Source: JALZVT01 sp964634815
GTDB taxonomy: Bacteria; Pseudomonadota; Gammaproteobacteria; Pseudomonadales; Azotimanducaceae
Direction: 5' to 3'
NCBI GenBank assembly: GCA_964634815.1
Contig: CAZWMD010000005.1
Coordinates: forward strand, 1 to 64,000
DNA: 64,000 nt
The translations under genes and the position numbers were made by a program. The notes beneath the pieces are model-generated. The model searched no databases. It had not been told where the DNA came from and was given only the letters and a program-made list of their open reading frames with translations. This document shows, piece by piece, positions 17,784-26,892 of this stretch. The first letter of the stretch is position 1. Every line of letters begins with the position of its first letter.

Positions 17784-19283
17784 ATGGACCAAGAACAACT
17801 CAATACGTTGAAGAAAGCCGGGTACAACCGGATACCGGTCACCCATGAGGTATTGGCTGATCTGGATACACCGCTGTCTGTGTATCTCAAACTTGCCGCC
17901 GGCCCCTACTCCTACCTGCTCGAATCAGCTCAGGGGGGTGAAAAGTGGGGGCGTTACTCCATTATTGGACTGCCTGCACGCACCATCCTGACGGTACGTG
18001 GTGATGACATCACCATCACCCACGACCAGAAAGTCGTCGAGCAACACAAAACCAGCGATCCAATTGCCTTCATCGAGAATTACCACAAAGGCTTCAAGGT
18101 GGCGCCTGTAGAGGGTCTGCCACGCTTTCACGGCGGCCTGGTTGGCTACTTCGGTTACGACACGGTGCGCTACGTTGAACCGCGGCTGCGCGACAGCACG
18201 CCACCGGATCCGCTGGGTGTCCCTGACGTTCAACTGATGGTCTCTGATGATCTGGTGATCTTCGACAATTTGCGGGGCACAATGCAACTCATAAGCCTCA
18301 TCGACCCAAACGACGATGACGCGCTGCAATCAACCAAAGAACAGCTCGCTGCACGCGCCAGGCAACTCGCCCAGCCAGTACCCGCAACAGTGCAAAGCCA
18401 CAGCAACCAGCCCGTCAAAGAGAGCGACTTTGTAAGCGCCTTTGGTGAGGAAGAATTCAAAACAGCAGTAGAAAAAATACGCGACTACATCGTTGCTGGC
18501 GATGTCATGCAGGTAGTTCTTTCCCAGCGCATGAGTCTGCCGTTTTCTGCGGCACCAGTGGATATGTACCGTGCGTTACGCAATCTGAATCCATCGCCCT
18601 ACATGTACTTCATGGATCTTGGCGATTTTCAGATCGTCAGCTCTTCTCCCGAGATACTTGCACGCGTTGAAGATGGTGTTATTACCAGTCGTCCTCTGGC
18701 GGGTACCCGGCGACGCGGACACACCGAAGAAGAGGACCTGGCGTTTGAGGAAGAGCTACTAGCAGACCCTAAAGAGCGCGCAGAGCATTTAATGCTCATT
18801 GACCTTGGACGCAACGATGTTGGAAGAGTCGCGGAAATTGGTTCCGTTGAGGTCTCGGAGAGCTTTGTCATCGAACGCTATTCGCACGTGATGCACATAT
18901 CGAGCAACGTCACGGGCCGACTTGCCAAAGATAAAACCGCATTTGATGTGTTGCGCGCCACACTACCTGTGGGAACTCTGTCGGGTGCTCCCAAGGTCCG
19001 CGCCCTGGAAATTATCGATGAGCTTGAGCCCGTTAAACGCGGCGTCTACGGCGGCGCAGTGGGCTATATCGGCTGGAACGGCAATATGGACACTGCCATC
19101 GCTATTCGTACCGCAGTGATCAAGGACGACACGCTCTATATCCAGGCCGGCGGTGGGGTGGTCGCAGACTCGATCAGCCGCCTCGAATGGAAAGAATCCC
19201 TGAACAAGGGCAGAGCCATCTTTCGTGCTGCCGCCCTCGCAGAGGCCCGGCTGGAGCTCGACTCGCAGCACCTTGAAGACTAA
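17784..19283 (+). CDS. trpE: Anthranilate synthase component I TrpE
   Basis: Chorismate-utilising subunit of anthranilate synthase, working with the TrpG glutaminase encoded at 21692-22270. The 499-residue product shows an N-terminal LLES regulatory motif (YLLESAQGGEKWGRYS) that binds tryptophan for feedback inhibition, and catalytic motifs PSPYMYFMD, SRPLAGTRRRG, LIDLGRNDVGR, GTLSGAPKVRALEII and the C-terminal IQAGGGVVADS. It begins 4 bp after gph, leaving no room for its own leader peptide. It is split from trpGDC by three unrelated genes (19396-21430). Confidence 0.98.
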   Translation: MDQEQLNTLKKAGYNRIPVTHEVLADLDTPLSVYLKLAAGPYSYLLESAQGGEKWGRYSIIGLPARTILTVRGDDITITHDQKVVEQHKTSDPIAFIENYHKGFKVAPVEGLPRFHGGLVGYFGYDTVRYVEPRLRDSTPPDPLGVPDVQLMVSDDLVIFDNLRGTMQLISLIDPNDDDALQSTKEQLAARARQLAQPVPATVQSHSNQPVKESDFVSAFGEEEFKTAVEKIRDYIVAGDVMQVVLSQRMSLPFSAAPVDMYRALRNLNPSPYMYFMDLGDFQIVSSSPEILARVEDGVITSRPLAGTRRRGHTEEEDLAFEEELLADPKERAEHLMLIDLGRNDVGRVAEIGSVEVSESFVIERYSHVMHISSNVTGRLAKDKTAFDVLRATLPVGTLSGAPKVRALEIIDELEPVKRGVYGGAVGYIGWNGNMDTAIAIRTAVIKDDTLYIQAGGGVVADSISRLEWKESLNKGRAIFRAAALAEARLELDSQHLED

Positions 19284-19395
19284 GTAGTTAGCCACCGAGG
19301 CCTCAAAAGCGTGACCTCTGCCTCAGTATGCAAGCCGACTGAAACCGACAATAAGGCTTCATTATCGCTTGCTAAAAAGGGCTGCTCACAAGGAA

Positions 19396-20061
19396 ATGGA
19401 GCCAAAACGATTCAACATCGTCGCTACCGGCGTCTCGCTTTTCGTTTGTCTGGTTTGGATGACTGTCAGCAATGCAGCACCCGCTATAGAAGAAGAGCTA
19501 CTTGCTGCTACGAAGCGTATCACCGCTGAGGGTGAAGACCTCAGCTGGGTGACTGCTGAACTGGATGGCCAGCATCTGATTCTTAGCGGATACGTTCCAG
19601 ACAACAATGCACTTCAGCTAGCACAGCAATCGGCTGAAGCTACTGTTGGCATTAGCAGCATCGAAAATAATATAAAGCTGGTAGGTACGGCTGGTTCTTG
19701 CCAGCACAGTCTGAACGACGCCCTGTCGCGAGAGAAAATTCAGTTCAAGCCATCCAGCTCAACTATCAGTGCCAACAGCGACTTCCTTCTGAAAATGCTG
19801 GCGGTTGTAGCTCGCAACTGCGACACACAAATACTCATTATCGGTCACACCGACGGCGTCGGTGAGCGAGAAGCCAATCAGCGCTTGAGCGAACGACGCG
19901 CTCGCTCCGTACGCCAGTACCTGGTTAGCAGCGGCGTAAACCCCGACCAACTCGGCGCCATGGGTTTTGGCGATACTCGACCTATCTACGACAACTCAAC
20001 GCCTGAGGGTAGGGAAAAAAATCGACGCATTGAATTTGTCGTAACGGACACACAGACATGA
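19396..20061 (+). CDS. OmpA-family cell-envelope protein with BON-like N-terminal part
   Basis: Predicted periplasmic or outer-membrane-associated protein that binds peptidoglycan through its C-terminal OmpA domain. The 221-residue product has a hydrophobic N-terminal segment ending NAAPA (signal peptide or anchor), then a domain resembling BON/secretin-associated repeats (LILSGYVPDNN, VGISSIENNI), then an OmpA-C domain with IIGHTDGVGEREANQRLSERRA and NRRIEFVV. The ATG at 19396 is preferred; an in-frame TTG at 19369 adds nine residues. Its stop overlaps the next start (ATGA), so it forms an operon with 20058-21050. It interrupts the trpE-trpG neighbourhood. Confidence 0.8.
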   Translation: MEPKRFNIVATGVSLFVCLVWMTVSNAAPAIEEELLAATKRITAEGEDLSWVTAELDGQHLILSGYVPDNNALQLAQQSAEATVGISSIENNIKLVGTAGSCQHSLNDALSREKIQFKPSSSTISANSDFLLKMLAVVARNCDTQILIIGHTDGVGEREANQRLSERRARSVRQYLVSSGVNPDQLGAMGFGDTRPIYDNSTPEGREKNRRIEFVVTDTQT

Positions 20062-21050
20062 TTTATCTCGTTAGCAAAATAGTGGTTTCCCTTCTGGTTG
20101 CGCTGGGCGTTGGCTTCGGCATGGCCTGGGCGCTACAAATGCATTTGGCAGCCCGACTGCGCGAGCAGTTGAACTCAGTTATTTTCGAAACTAAAAGTCG
20201 CATTCCACAACTGGAATCAGAAATCACCAATCGCGACCAGGCGATTGACGGATTACGCGAGGAACTCGCCGAACAGTCCAAGCGGCCAGAGCCTGAGAAC
20301 AATCAGCAAGGCTCTAAAGAACAAGAGAAGCAGATCGATGAACTACGTCAAAAAGTAATCGACCTGGAAAACGAGCTGCGAATGGCTCGTAACGTTGCTG
20401 AAGACGAGCCGGTTTTCGAAATCGACGAAGCCGATCGCGCTCATACCGAAGAGCCGGAACTAATGAGCGACGACGAGTTTCTCACCGACATCCAGGACAT
20501 ATTCGAAGACGGCGAAGAGTCTGCAGAAGACTCAGCAGAAGCATCTGCACCAGCCACTTCCTCGGAGCCCGCAACAGATCCTCAACTGAGTATTGAAGAA
20601 GAGCTGCAGAACGAGCTTGAGGGCTGGGACGACTCAGACGATTCAGCGAAAAAGGATTCTGATCAGAAGAATTCTCCGCAAGAAGAAAAGCCCAGGGAAA
20701 GTATCGACCTGAAAGCCGAGCTCCTTGACCTCGAAAGCAAAATTCGCGCACGCGAGTCAGCCGAAGAGAACAACAGCCAAGGTGGTACAAGCGACATAGA
20801 CGATTTGCGAAGCGAGATTGCTGACCTTTCTGAGGCACGCAAATCGCTGAACGAGATTGTTGACACTCAGGCCAAAGAAATGGCCAGCATGAAACAACAA
20901 CGAGATCTCCAGGACAAATCGCTCACTGTCTTGAATCAACAGCTGGAACTCGCGCGCGTTGCAAACGAGCGCATACTCCAGGAGCTACGTGAGTTAAAAG
21001 ACGGTAAAACCGCAACGCCTGACAACCCACGATCGGCAAGCGGTGGCTAA
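20058..21050 (+). CDS. Membrane-anchored acidic coiled-coil protein, unknown function
   Basis: Not assigned to a family. The 330-residue protein has one N-terminal transmembrane helix (VSKIVVSLLVALGVGFGMAWAL) followed by heptad-rich coiled-coil stretches (about residues 30-110 and 215-310) separated by a very acidic, Ser/Glu/Asp-rich segment (about 115-200). It probably faces the cytoplasm or periplasm as a long anchored rod. Its start overlaps the upstream OmpA-family stop by 4 bp and it is 8 bp before the next gene, suggesting joint function in the envelope. Such a composition is compatible with a scaffold, but no activity can be inferred. Confidence 0.7.
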   Translation: MIYLVSKIVVSLLVALGVGFGMAWALQMHLAARLREQLNSVIFETKSRIPQLESEITNRDQAIDGLREELAEQSKRPEPENNQQGSKEQEKQIDELRQKVIDLENELRMARNVAEDEPVFEIDEADRAHTEEPELMSDDEFLTDIQDIFEDGEESAEDSAEASAPATSSEPATDPQLSIEEELQNELEGWDDSDDSAKKDSDQKNSPQEEKPRESIDLKAELLDLESKIRARESAEENNSQGGTSDIDDLRSEIADLSEARKSLNEIVDTQAKEMASMKQQRDLQDKSLTVLNQQLELARVANERILQELRELKDGKTATPDNPRSASGG

Positions 21051-21058
21051 CGGCCACT

Positions 21059-21430
21059 ATGGATTCGCTGAATAAGAAGCTGTCAGAGTTCGATCATCAA
21101 AGCCTGTTCGAAGCCTGCACCAGAGAGGCGCAGCGCATCGGCGGCGATGAGAGCTGTATCGAGTACTTTTACCACAGAGCCAAGTCATCACGTATCTGGT
21201 GCTCGCGCCAGGGCGAGGTGACTGTCGCGGATATGGATATTCGGGACTGGTGCGCTGCCATCGCCTGGGCAGCACCAGGAATTGGTCGGCCACCTAAACA
21301 AGCTGCCAGGAAAACCGCGCCAGCGACTGATGAGATATCTTCGGGTACTGTGCCCGCTCAGAACGTTCCTGACCGCAAACAACCCCGCTCTGGCGCCAAA
21401 TCCAAAAGAGCGTCTGTCGACTCCCTGTAA
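21059..21430 (+). CDS. Small hypothetical protein, third gene of the trpE-trpG cassette
   Basis: Unrecognised 123-residue protein. The first 75 residues look folded (LFEACTREAQRIGG, IEYFYHRAKSSRIWCSRQGEVTVADMDI, DWCAAIAWAAPGIGRPP); the last 45 are basic, Lys/Ala/Pro/Ser-rich and probably disordered. No signal peptide or transmembrane segment is seen, so it is likely cytoplasmic. It starts 8 bp after the coiled-coil gene and is the last of three genes between trpE and trpG. Confidence 0.6.
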   Translation: MDSLNKKLSEFDHQSLFEACTREAQRIGGDESCIEYFYHRAKSSRIWCSRQGEVTVADMDIRDWCAAIAWAAPGIGRPPKQAARKTAPATDEISSGTVPAQNVPDRKQPRSGAKSKRASVDSL

Positions 21431-21691
21431 CCAGGCACCGCCTCACCGGGCATCCTGACCACCCCCCCCAATTGGCTGCTCTCCGCACTTTTCAGCATTG
21501 CAGCTGGCCATGTAAGCTATACCCCATGCCTATCTATATCAGCAAACACTGTTGGCGACGCTAGCCACCCCAAGCAAACACACCCCCCTGCGCAGAGTTA
21601 AAACCTCAGGCGCCCAAAGACATACCGCAGATCTCGACTTTCGCAATTATCGAATACCCGTCGGATCAGCTGAACCAGACAGTGAATAAAC

Positions 21692-22270
21692 ATGCTATTA
21701 ATGATCGATAACTACGATTCCTTTACCTACAACATCGTGCAATATCTGGGGGAGCTTGGGGCAGACGTCGTTGTGCATAGAAATGATGAAGTAAGTCTCT
21801 CCCAGATACGCTCACTTGCGCCGGAGAAGATTGTCCTGTCACCCGGTCCCTGTACGCCGAACGAGGCTGGGATTTCGATGGATGTGGTACGCGAGTTCGG
21901 TGCCAGCATCCCATTACTTGGTATTTGCCTGGGACATCAGAGCATCGGCCAGGTATTTGGCGGCAAGGTCTCTCGCGCCCAGAAAGTTATGCACGGCAAA
22001 GTCAGCGACATCCATCACTCCGGGAAAGGGATATTTCGAAACCTGGACCAGCCCTTTTCAGCAACCCGATATCATTCCTTGATCGTCGAGGCAGACAGCA
22101 TGCCCGACTGTCTCGAGGTGACTGCCTGGACCGAAAAAGAGGGTGAGCGCGATGAAATAATGGGGGTACGTCATACCTCACTCCCCATTGAAGGTGTGCA
22201 GTTTCACCCGGAATCCATTCTTACTCCCGTAGGCCACGAACTGCTCAACAACTTTCTGACGGGGTATTAG
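21692..22270 (+). CDS. trpG: Anthranilate synthase component II (glutamine amidotransferase) TrpG
   Basis: Glutaminase subunit that supplies ammonia to TrpE; in many bacteria it also serves p-aminobenzoate synthesis. The 192-residue class I amidotransferase has LLMIDNYDSFTYN, LSPGPCTP, the nucleophile motif GICLGHQSIG, and the catalytic His/Glu in VQFHPESILT. It heads trpGDC with 2 bp before trpD. The 261-bp region upstream (21431-21691) is noncoding; no convincing ribosome binding site is visible before the ATG. Confidence 0.97.
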   Translation: MLLMIDNYDSFTYNIVQYLGELGADVVVHRNDEVSLSQIRSLAPEKIVLSPGPCTPNEAGISMDVVREFGASIPLLGICLGHQSIGQVFGGKVSRAQKVMHGKVSDIHHSGKGIFRNLDQPFSATRYHSLIVEADSMPDCLEVTAWTEKEGERDEIMGVRHTSLPIEGVQFHPESILTPVGHELLNNFLTGY

Positions 22271-22272
22271 GC

Positions 22273-23313
22273 ATGCACATAGTTGATGCACTCGAAGCAT
22301 TGGTAAACCATCAGAATTTAAGCCTGGCAGACAGTAAGAGTTTGTTTACAACGGCCATGCAGGGTGGACTAAGCGAGGCCCAGTTCGCTGGTTTGTTGAT
22401 GGCTTTGCGGGTGAAAGGCGAATCCGCAGAGGAGCTCGCAGGAGCGACCGCTGCCATGCGCGATCTGTCATTGAAAGTAGATATTGATCTACCTCACCTC
22501 GTAGACACCTGTGGTACCGGAGGCAGTGGTCACGCCAAGCTGTTCAATATTTCTACCGCATCCGCTTTTGTCGCCGCCGCTGGCGGGGCCAGAGTGGCGA
22601 AACACGGGAACCGCGCCATGAGCAGCAAATCCGGCAGCGCCGATGTGCTAGAGGCCGCCGGTGTGCATCTGGGACTGCCTCCGCAAGAGGTGGCACGCTG
22701 TATAAGAGAGGTGGGCGTGGGATTCATGTTTGCTCAGGCACATCACAGCGCGATGCGCCACGCGGCAGTGCCCAGAAGAGAGCTGGGCATACGGACCATG
22801 ATGAACGTTCTGGGGCCAATGACCAATCCAGCCGGGGCAAAGAGTCAGGTGATCGGTGTATTTGCGCCGCAGTGGCAAATAAAGATGATCAACGTACTAA
22901 AAACCCTGGGCAGTAAGCGCGCTCTTACAGTTCACAGTGCTGGGCTCGATGAGTTTTCCCTGGCCGCGCCCGCAGAGGTTATTGAACTACGTGACGGCGA
23001 GGTTAGAGAATACAAAGTAACTCCTGAAGAAGTGGGCCTGACCACACAATCTATGGACGATCTGGTTTGCACCTCCCCCGAGAGCAGTCTGGAGCTCATC
23101 AAGCGGGCTCTCAACGACGTAGATAGTACCGCCGCTGACATTGTGGCTTACAACGCTGGCGCCGCACTCTATACAGCCGACGTTACAGACAGTCTGAAGC
23201 AAGGCGTATCATTGGCAAGAGACAGCATTAGGGATGGCAAGGCAATGCAGTGCCTGAAGAGTCTTGGTGCACTCAGCCAGTCTCTTAGCCAATCTGGGGA
23301 AGCAACCTCTTGA
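22273..23313 (+). CDS. trpD: Anthranilate phosphoribosyltransferase TrpD
   Basis: Joins anthranilate to PRPP, the second committed step of tryptophan synthesis. The 346-residue product carries the glycine-rich DTCGTGGSG PRPP site, the KHGNRAMSSKSGSADVLEAAG motif, and FMFAQAHHSAMRH typical of TrpD. Its TGA overlaps the TTG start of trpC. Second gene of trpGDC. Confidence 0.98.
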   Translation: MHIVDALEALVNHQNLSLADSKSLFTTAMQGGLSEAQFAGLLMALRVKGESAEELAGATAAMRDLSLKVDIDLPHLVDTCGTGGSGHAKLFNISTASAFVAAAGGARVAKHGNRAMSSKSGSADVLEAAGVHLGLPPQEVARCIREVGVGFMFAQAHHSAMRHAAVPRRELGIRTMMNVLGPMTNPAGAKSQVIGVFAPQWQIKMINVLKTLGSKRALTVHSAGLDEFSLAAPAEVIELRDGEVREYKVTPEEVGLTTQSMDDLVCTSPESSLELIKRALNDVDSTAADIVAYNAGAALYTADVTDSLKQGVSLARDSIRDGKAMQCLKSLGALSQSLSQSGEATS

Positions 23314-24110
23314 GCGTGCTCGATAACATTCTAAAAGACAAGATAGATGAGGTTGTACAACGCACAGCCCGGGTACCGCTTGCCAAACTGCAAGATCAAA
23401 TTCGCAGCAATCAAGATATAGAAGCCGCACAACCTCGAGGCTTTGTTGGGGCGTTGCAAAGAACGATCGACTCAGGTCATAGCGGTGTAATTGCCGAGGT
23501 TAAAAAGGCGTCACCCAGTAAGGGGCTGATTCGACAGAACTTTGAGCCAGCTGACATAGCCCGGTCCTATGAAGCAGGAGGTGCTGCGTGCCTTTCAGTT
23601 CTTACTGACCAGAAATACTTCCAGGGCCACGACAACTACCTGCGCGATGCTCGTGCTGCAAGCACCCTGCCCGTCCTGCGTAAAGACTTCATTGTCGACG
23701 ACTATCAAGTCTGGGAGAGCCGTGCACTCGGCGCAGATTGTCTGCTCCTCATTGTCGCCGCACTCGAAGCCAACAAATTGCAAGAACTCTATGCCCTGGC
23801 CAAAGAGCTCCAATTGGATGTGCTGGTAGAAGTACACGACGAAAAAGAAATGCAGCTGGCACTCGATTTGAACTGCGATCTGTTAGGCGTAAACAATCGC
23901 AACCTGAAAACCTTTGAAACGTCCTTAGAGACTACCCAGAGGCTTGCGGCACTCGCACCTTCGAGTACGCTGCTCGTCTCAGAATCAGGCATCCACAGCA
24001 AGGCAGACATAGCGTATTTGCGATCACTCGATGTGAACTGCTACCTGATCGGTGAAGCGTTTATGCGTGAAGAGGATCCGGGAGTAGCGTTACGCGAGCT
24101 CGTTGGCTAA
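23310..24110 (+). CDS. trpC: Indole-3-glycerol phosphate synthase TrpC
   Basis: Converts CdRP to indole-3-glycerol phosphate. The 266-residue TIM barrel shows EVKKASPSKGLI, SVLTDQKYFQG, LRKDFIVDDYQVWESRALGADCLLLI, GVNNRNLKTF and SESGIHS. The start is a TTG at 23310 overlapping the trpD stop, with a GTG two codons later as alternative. Its 3' end has a second, decayed copy beyond the receptor gene (26893-27062). In Pseudomonas the next gene is crp/vfr; here a TonB-dependent receptor lies between. Confidence 0.97.
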   Translation: MSVLDNILKDKIDEVVQRTARVPLAKLQDQIRSNQDIEAAQPRGFVGALQRTIDSGHSGVIAEVKKASPSKGLIRQNFEPADIARSYEAGGAACLSVLTDQKYFQGHDNYLRDARAASTLPVLRKDFIVDDYQVWESRALGADCLLLIVAALEANKLQELYALAKELQLDVLVEVHDEKEMQLALDLNCDLLGVNNRNLKTFETSLETTQRLAALAPSSTLLVSESGIHSKADIAYLRSLDVNCYLIGEAFMREEDPGVALRELVG

Positions 24111-24146
24111 CGCGCGAAAAAGCCGGATCAGGGTTTTTGCGCGTTA
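24108..24146. terminator. Hairpin between trpC and the convergent receptor gene
   Basis: TAACGCGCGAAAAA and TTTTTGCGCGTTA pair as an 8-bp GC-rich stem plus five A-T pairs with one bulge, starting within the trpC stop codon. It can act as a bidirectional terminator for two convergent genes. Its left part (to about 24130) is shared with the terminator after the decayed trpC copy (27060-27096); the right part differs, so a duplication junction lies inside this hairpin. Confidence 0.6.
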
Positions 24147-24160
24147 GCACTAAGTGCGCT

Positions 24161-26758
24161 CTAAAACCGATAGTTAACTTCAAGTCCATAGCGCTGCTGT
24201 GTTCCTGGATGATTGAAGGCGCCGCCAAACTCCGGTGCAGGAATAACCTCCTCAAGATAGTTCTCATCCGTTAGGTTCTTGGCAAAGGCGGTTACAGACC
24301 AGGCTTCGCCTTCCACACCTGCTCGCAGATTCACCAGATGGTACTTATCACGTCTGGAGTTATCGAAGTCGGCAAACCCTAAGGGTCCAGAACCCGCGCC
24401 AAACACCGACAATTCGAATAGCGGCGCAAAAATGGTGGGGCGTTGCCCGCCCTGAACGGTGTGAAACCAGGTTTGTCCAATAAACTGGGCATCTACACGA
24501 GAGAAGAAGTTCATGCCATTGCCCAATGGGAACCGCACCTCCGCACCGACGTTAGCCGTGTAATCCGGCGTATAGGGCGAGTCGTTGCCAACAGTATCGG
24601 GGCGCGAGCTGTTTTCGTCTATTTCGCTATCAAGTACGTTAAACCCGCCGAACAGGCTGAAGTTCTCTGTGATGTCAGCGTGAGCTGCAAACTCGAAGCC
24701 GGTAATCTCAACCTCATCAATGTTCGACACCACGCGCAACAGTCCAAACGTGCCCACGTAAAACTCAAAGAACTGCATGTCAGATACATCTACTCGATAG
24801 GCCGCCCCTTCGAGCCGCAAGCGCCCATCGAACAGTTGGGTTTTGAAGCCAAGCTCAAAAGAATCAGAGGTTTCTTCATCAAACTCATCACGGACGGTTG
24901 GCAGAGGCACTCCAAGGTTATCTGCAAATGGTTCACCTGCCGGCACACCATTAATAAAGCCATTTATGAATATGTCGACCGTTGCGGCGCTACCCTGGTT
25001 GTTAAAGCCACCTGCTTTGAAACCTCTGCCCCAGCTGCCATAAATCGTTGTGTTTTCTGCCACATCCCACGTAAGCGCAATCTTTGGTTGAAGCTCGCTG
25101 TAGGTTTCGCTCTGATCAGCGATCACGCCTGATGGATTGATCAGGTCACTCAATCCAGGGTTCAACGGGTCGTTAAACACTCCGTCAAAATTCAGGTCGA
25201 TCACGGTAGATGTCAAATCAGTTGGCACGAGGTTTGATACCCGGCGCTTTTCTGTGTCGTAACGCAAGGCCACCGACAGCTCGATCGCATCAGTGATGTC
25301 GTAATCCAAGGACCCAAACACCGCGAACACTTCACTCGTAAAGTTATCAAACACCAGGGCTTCAGTGCGGTTGGGTCCCGTAGGCTGTAACAGACCACGA
25401 ATGGGTTCCTGGCCGCTGTCTGTGTTTAGCGATACACCTACGTCTCGATCTATGTCGAGGTAATAAACACCACCCATCCAGCGCAGCGCCGCATCATCGT
25501 TAGAGGCTACTCTCAGCTCAAAACTAAAGTCTTTCTGGTTACGCAATTGTTCCTGAATGCCATCACAGGTTGTTGGTGTGTAAGGACCAAAGAACGAGCC
25601 AGAAAAATCTGGAGTAAACAAGATGCCTACTGGCGTTGTACCAAGTATTTGTGGTGCAGGAAGAGTGACACCCTGAGCGTTCAAAGCGGCCGTGCTCTGC
25701 TGACATTGTTCATTGCCGTTAAAGAAACCAAAGGCCGCTGACGTACCGTCCGCGATCAGGTCGTTGTCAATGTCGCTATACAGCGCCCAACCGGTAACAC
25801 TGCCCCAGTCGGCATCAAAGTCGGCCTTTACAGACAACTCCAACGCCTCTTGATTGTTGTCTGATCGAACGTTGGGCTGAAACACAAAGTCGTGGTCATT
25901 CACATCTTCGTTGGCCAGTGGGGCGTTTGCACCCTCAGCAAAATTTGGTAAGTGAAAGGTTGCGTTGAACGTAATCGCCGAGGCATCTACCTCGCCGTAA
26001 CGCCCCTTAAAATCCAGACTGAAATTGTCTGTTGGCTCCCAGAGCAGGCGACCATCAATATCAAAATTCTCAAAGCGGTCCACAATGGCGTCTGAGTCTT
26101 GAAAGTCGTTTCGATAGAAGCCATCGCTGTCACGCCAGGTGCCCGATAAGCGGTACGACAGCTGATTTTCAATGATCGGACCGCTGAGCGAGCCCTGAAT
26201 GAAATAGGTATCGTCGTTCGCGCCGCTGGCCTTAATCGAGCCACTAAAGGTCTCAGAGGGGCGTTCGGTGGTGACAATAATCGCCCCCGCTGCCGCGTTG
26301 CGGCCGTAGATTGCGCCCTGGGGGCCCTTGAAGATCTCAATCTGCTGCAGCGCCGGATACTCCCGGTTAAACGCTGCCGGATTGGTATGTAACACGCCGT
26401 CCACGATATAGGCGAAGCTGTTTTCGGCATCCCGGGCGCCATTGATGCCGCGGATGTTCACCTGGGTATCACCCACTTCTGCCGCGTTTACCAGGGTTAC
26501 GCCAGGCGTGAGTGCGATAAAATCCTCAACCCGTTCAATGCCAGCATCCTCAATGGCCGCTGTTCCAATTGCCGTTACAGATCCTGGAACGTCTTGCACG
26601 CTTTCGGACCGCCTTCGGGCCGTGACTACGATTTCTTCAGTGATCGTAGTTGCCGTTTGCGCCGTTGTGGTGCTTGGGGCCACCACACCAACTGCCCCAG
26701 TAATCGTTAGCACTACCGGTGTTAGCACTGCCGGTAATGATGCACTCATTCGATACAT
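24161..26758 (-). CDS. TonB-dependent outer-membrane receptor
   Basis: Predicted 22-strand outer-membrane transporter energised by TonB. The 865-residue product has a signal peptide (to about TAQTA), a TonB-box-like EEIVVTARRR, a plug domain (VPGSVTAIG, VNIRGINGARD, AYIVDGVLHT, IEIFKGPQGAIYGRNAAAGAI) and a C-terminal barrel ending LEVNYRF with terminal aromatic residue. The start at 26758 is chosen because AGGG lies 8 bases upstream; an in-frame start at 26806 would place 16 non-signal residues before it. The plug type is common in marine and sphingomonad receptors for unknown organic ligands; no substrate can be assigned. It is located between trpC and crp, bordered by a partial trpC duplicate. 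Confidence 0.93.
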   Translation of the reverse strand: MYRMSASLPAVLTPVVLTITGAVGVVAPSTTTAQTATTITEEIVVTARRRSESVQDVPGSVTAIGTAAIEDAGIERVEDFIALTPGVTLVNAAEVGDTQVNIRGINGARDAENSFAYIVDGVLHTNPAAFNREYPALQQIEIFKGPQGAIYGRNAAAGAIIVTTERPSETFSGSIKASGANDDTYFIQGSLSGPIIENQLSYRLSGTWRDSDGFYRNDFQDSDAIVDRFENFDIDGRLLWEPTDNFSLDFKGRYGEVDASAITFNATFHLPNFAEGANAPLANEDVNDHDFVFQPNVRSDNNQEALELSVKADFDADWGSVTGWALYSDIDNDLIADGTSAAFGFFNGNEQCQQSTAALNAQGVTLPAPQILGTTPVGILFTPDFSGSFFGPYTPTTCDGIQEQLRNQKDFSFELRVASNDDAALRWMGGVYYLDIDRDVGVSLNTDSGQEPIRGLLQPTGPNRTEALVFDNFTSEVFAVFGSLDYDITDAIELSVALRYDTEKRRVSNLVPTDLTSTVIDLNFDGVFNDPLNPGLSDLINPSGVIADQSETYSELQPKIALTWDVAENTTIYGSWGRGFKAGGFNNQGSAATVDIFINGFINGVPAGEPFADNLGVPLPTVRDEFDEETSDSFELGFKTQLFDGRLRLEGAAYRVDVSDMQFFEFYVGTFGLLRVVSNIDEVEITGFEFAAHADITENFSLFGGFNVLDSEIDENSSRPDTVGNDSPYTPDYTANVGAEVRFPLGNGMNFFSRVDAQFIGQTWFHTVQGGQRPTIFAPLFELSVFGAGSGPLGFADFDNSRRDKYHLVNLRAGVEGEAWSVTAFAKNLTDENYLEEVIPAPEFGGAFNHPGTQQRYGLEVNYRF
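26706..26735. repeat. 15-bp tandem duplication inside the receptor signal peptide
   Basis: GTTAGCACTACCGGT (26706-26720) is followed at once by GTTAGCACTGCCGGT (26721-26735), differing by one base. In the receptor frame this encodes PAVLT-PVVLT in the hydrophobic core of the signal peptide, so repeat loss or gain would change signal length in frame. Confidence 0.75.
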
Positions 26759-26892
26759 ATCAAATCCCTGATTTACTTGTAACTTGTCATTTGGCTGCCA
26801 TGCCAATCAATCGTCTGGCGTTCGTCTGATAGTACGAAACATCCCAAAATCTGTATACATTAGGCGCCAAGATAGTCCACTAATAGCACCCG
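26759..26892. other. Upstream region of the receptor gene
   Basis: Noncoding stretch between the receptor start and the trpC remnant. It should hold the receptor promoter on the minus strand. I see no clear -10/-35 pair or repeat in it. Confidence 0.4.

Noticed and set aside
21525..21563. Possible trp leader peptide (MPIYISKHCWRR) upstream of trpG
   Set aside because: TrpGDC attenuation is known in Pseudomonas, but this short frame has a single Trp, no ribosome binding site I trust and no terminator hairpin with T-run before trpG.
24443..25132. Plus-strand open frame of 229 codons opposite the receptor
   Set aside because: Antisense to a clear TonB-dependent receptor; no motif or start signal.
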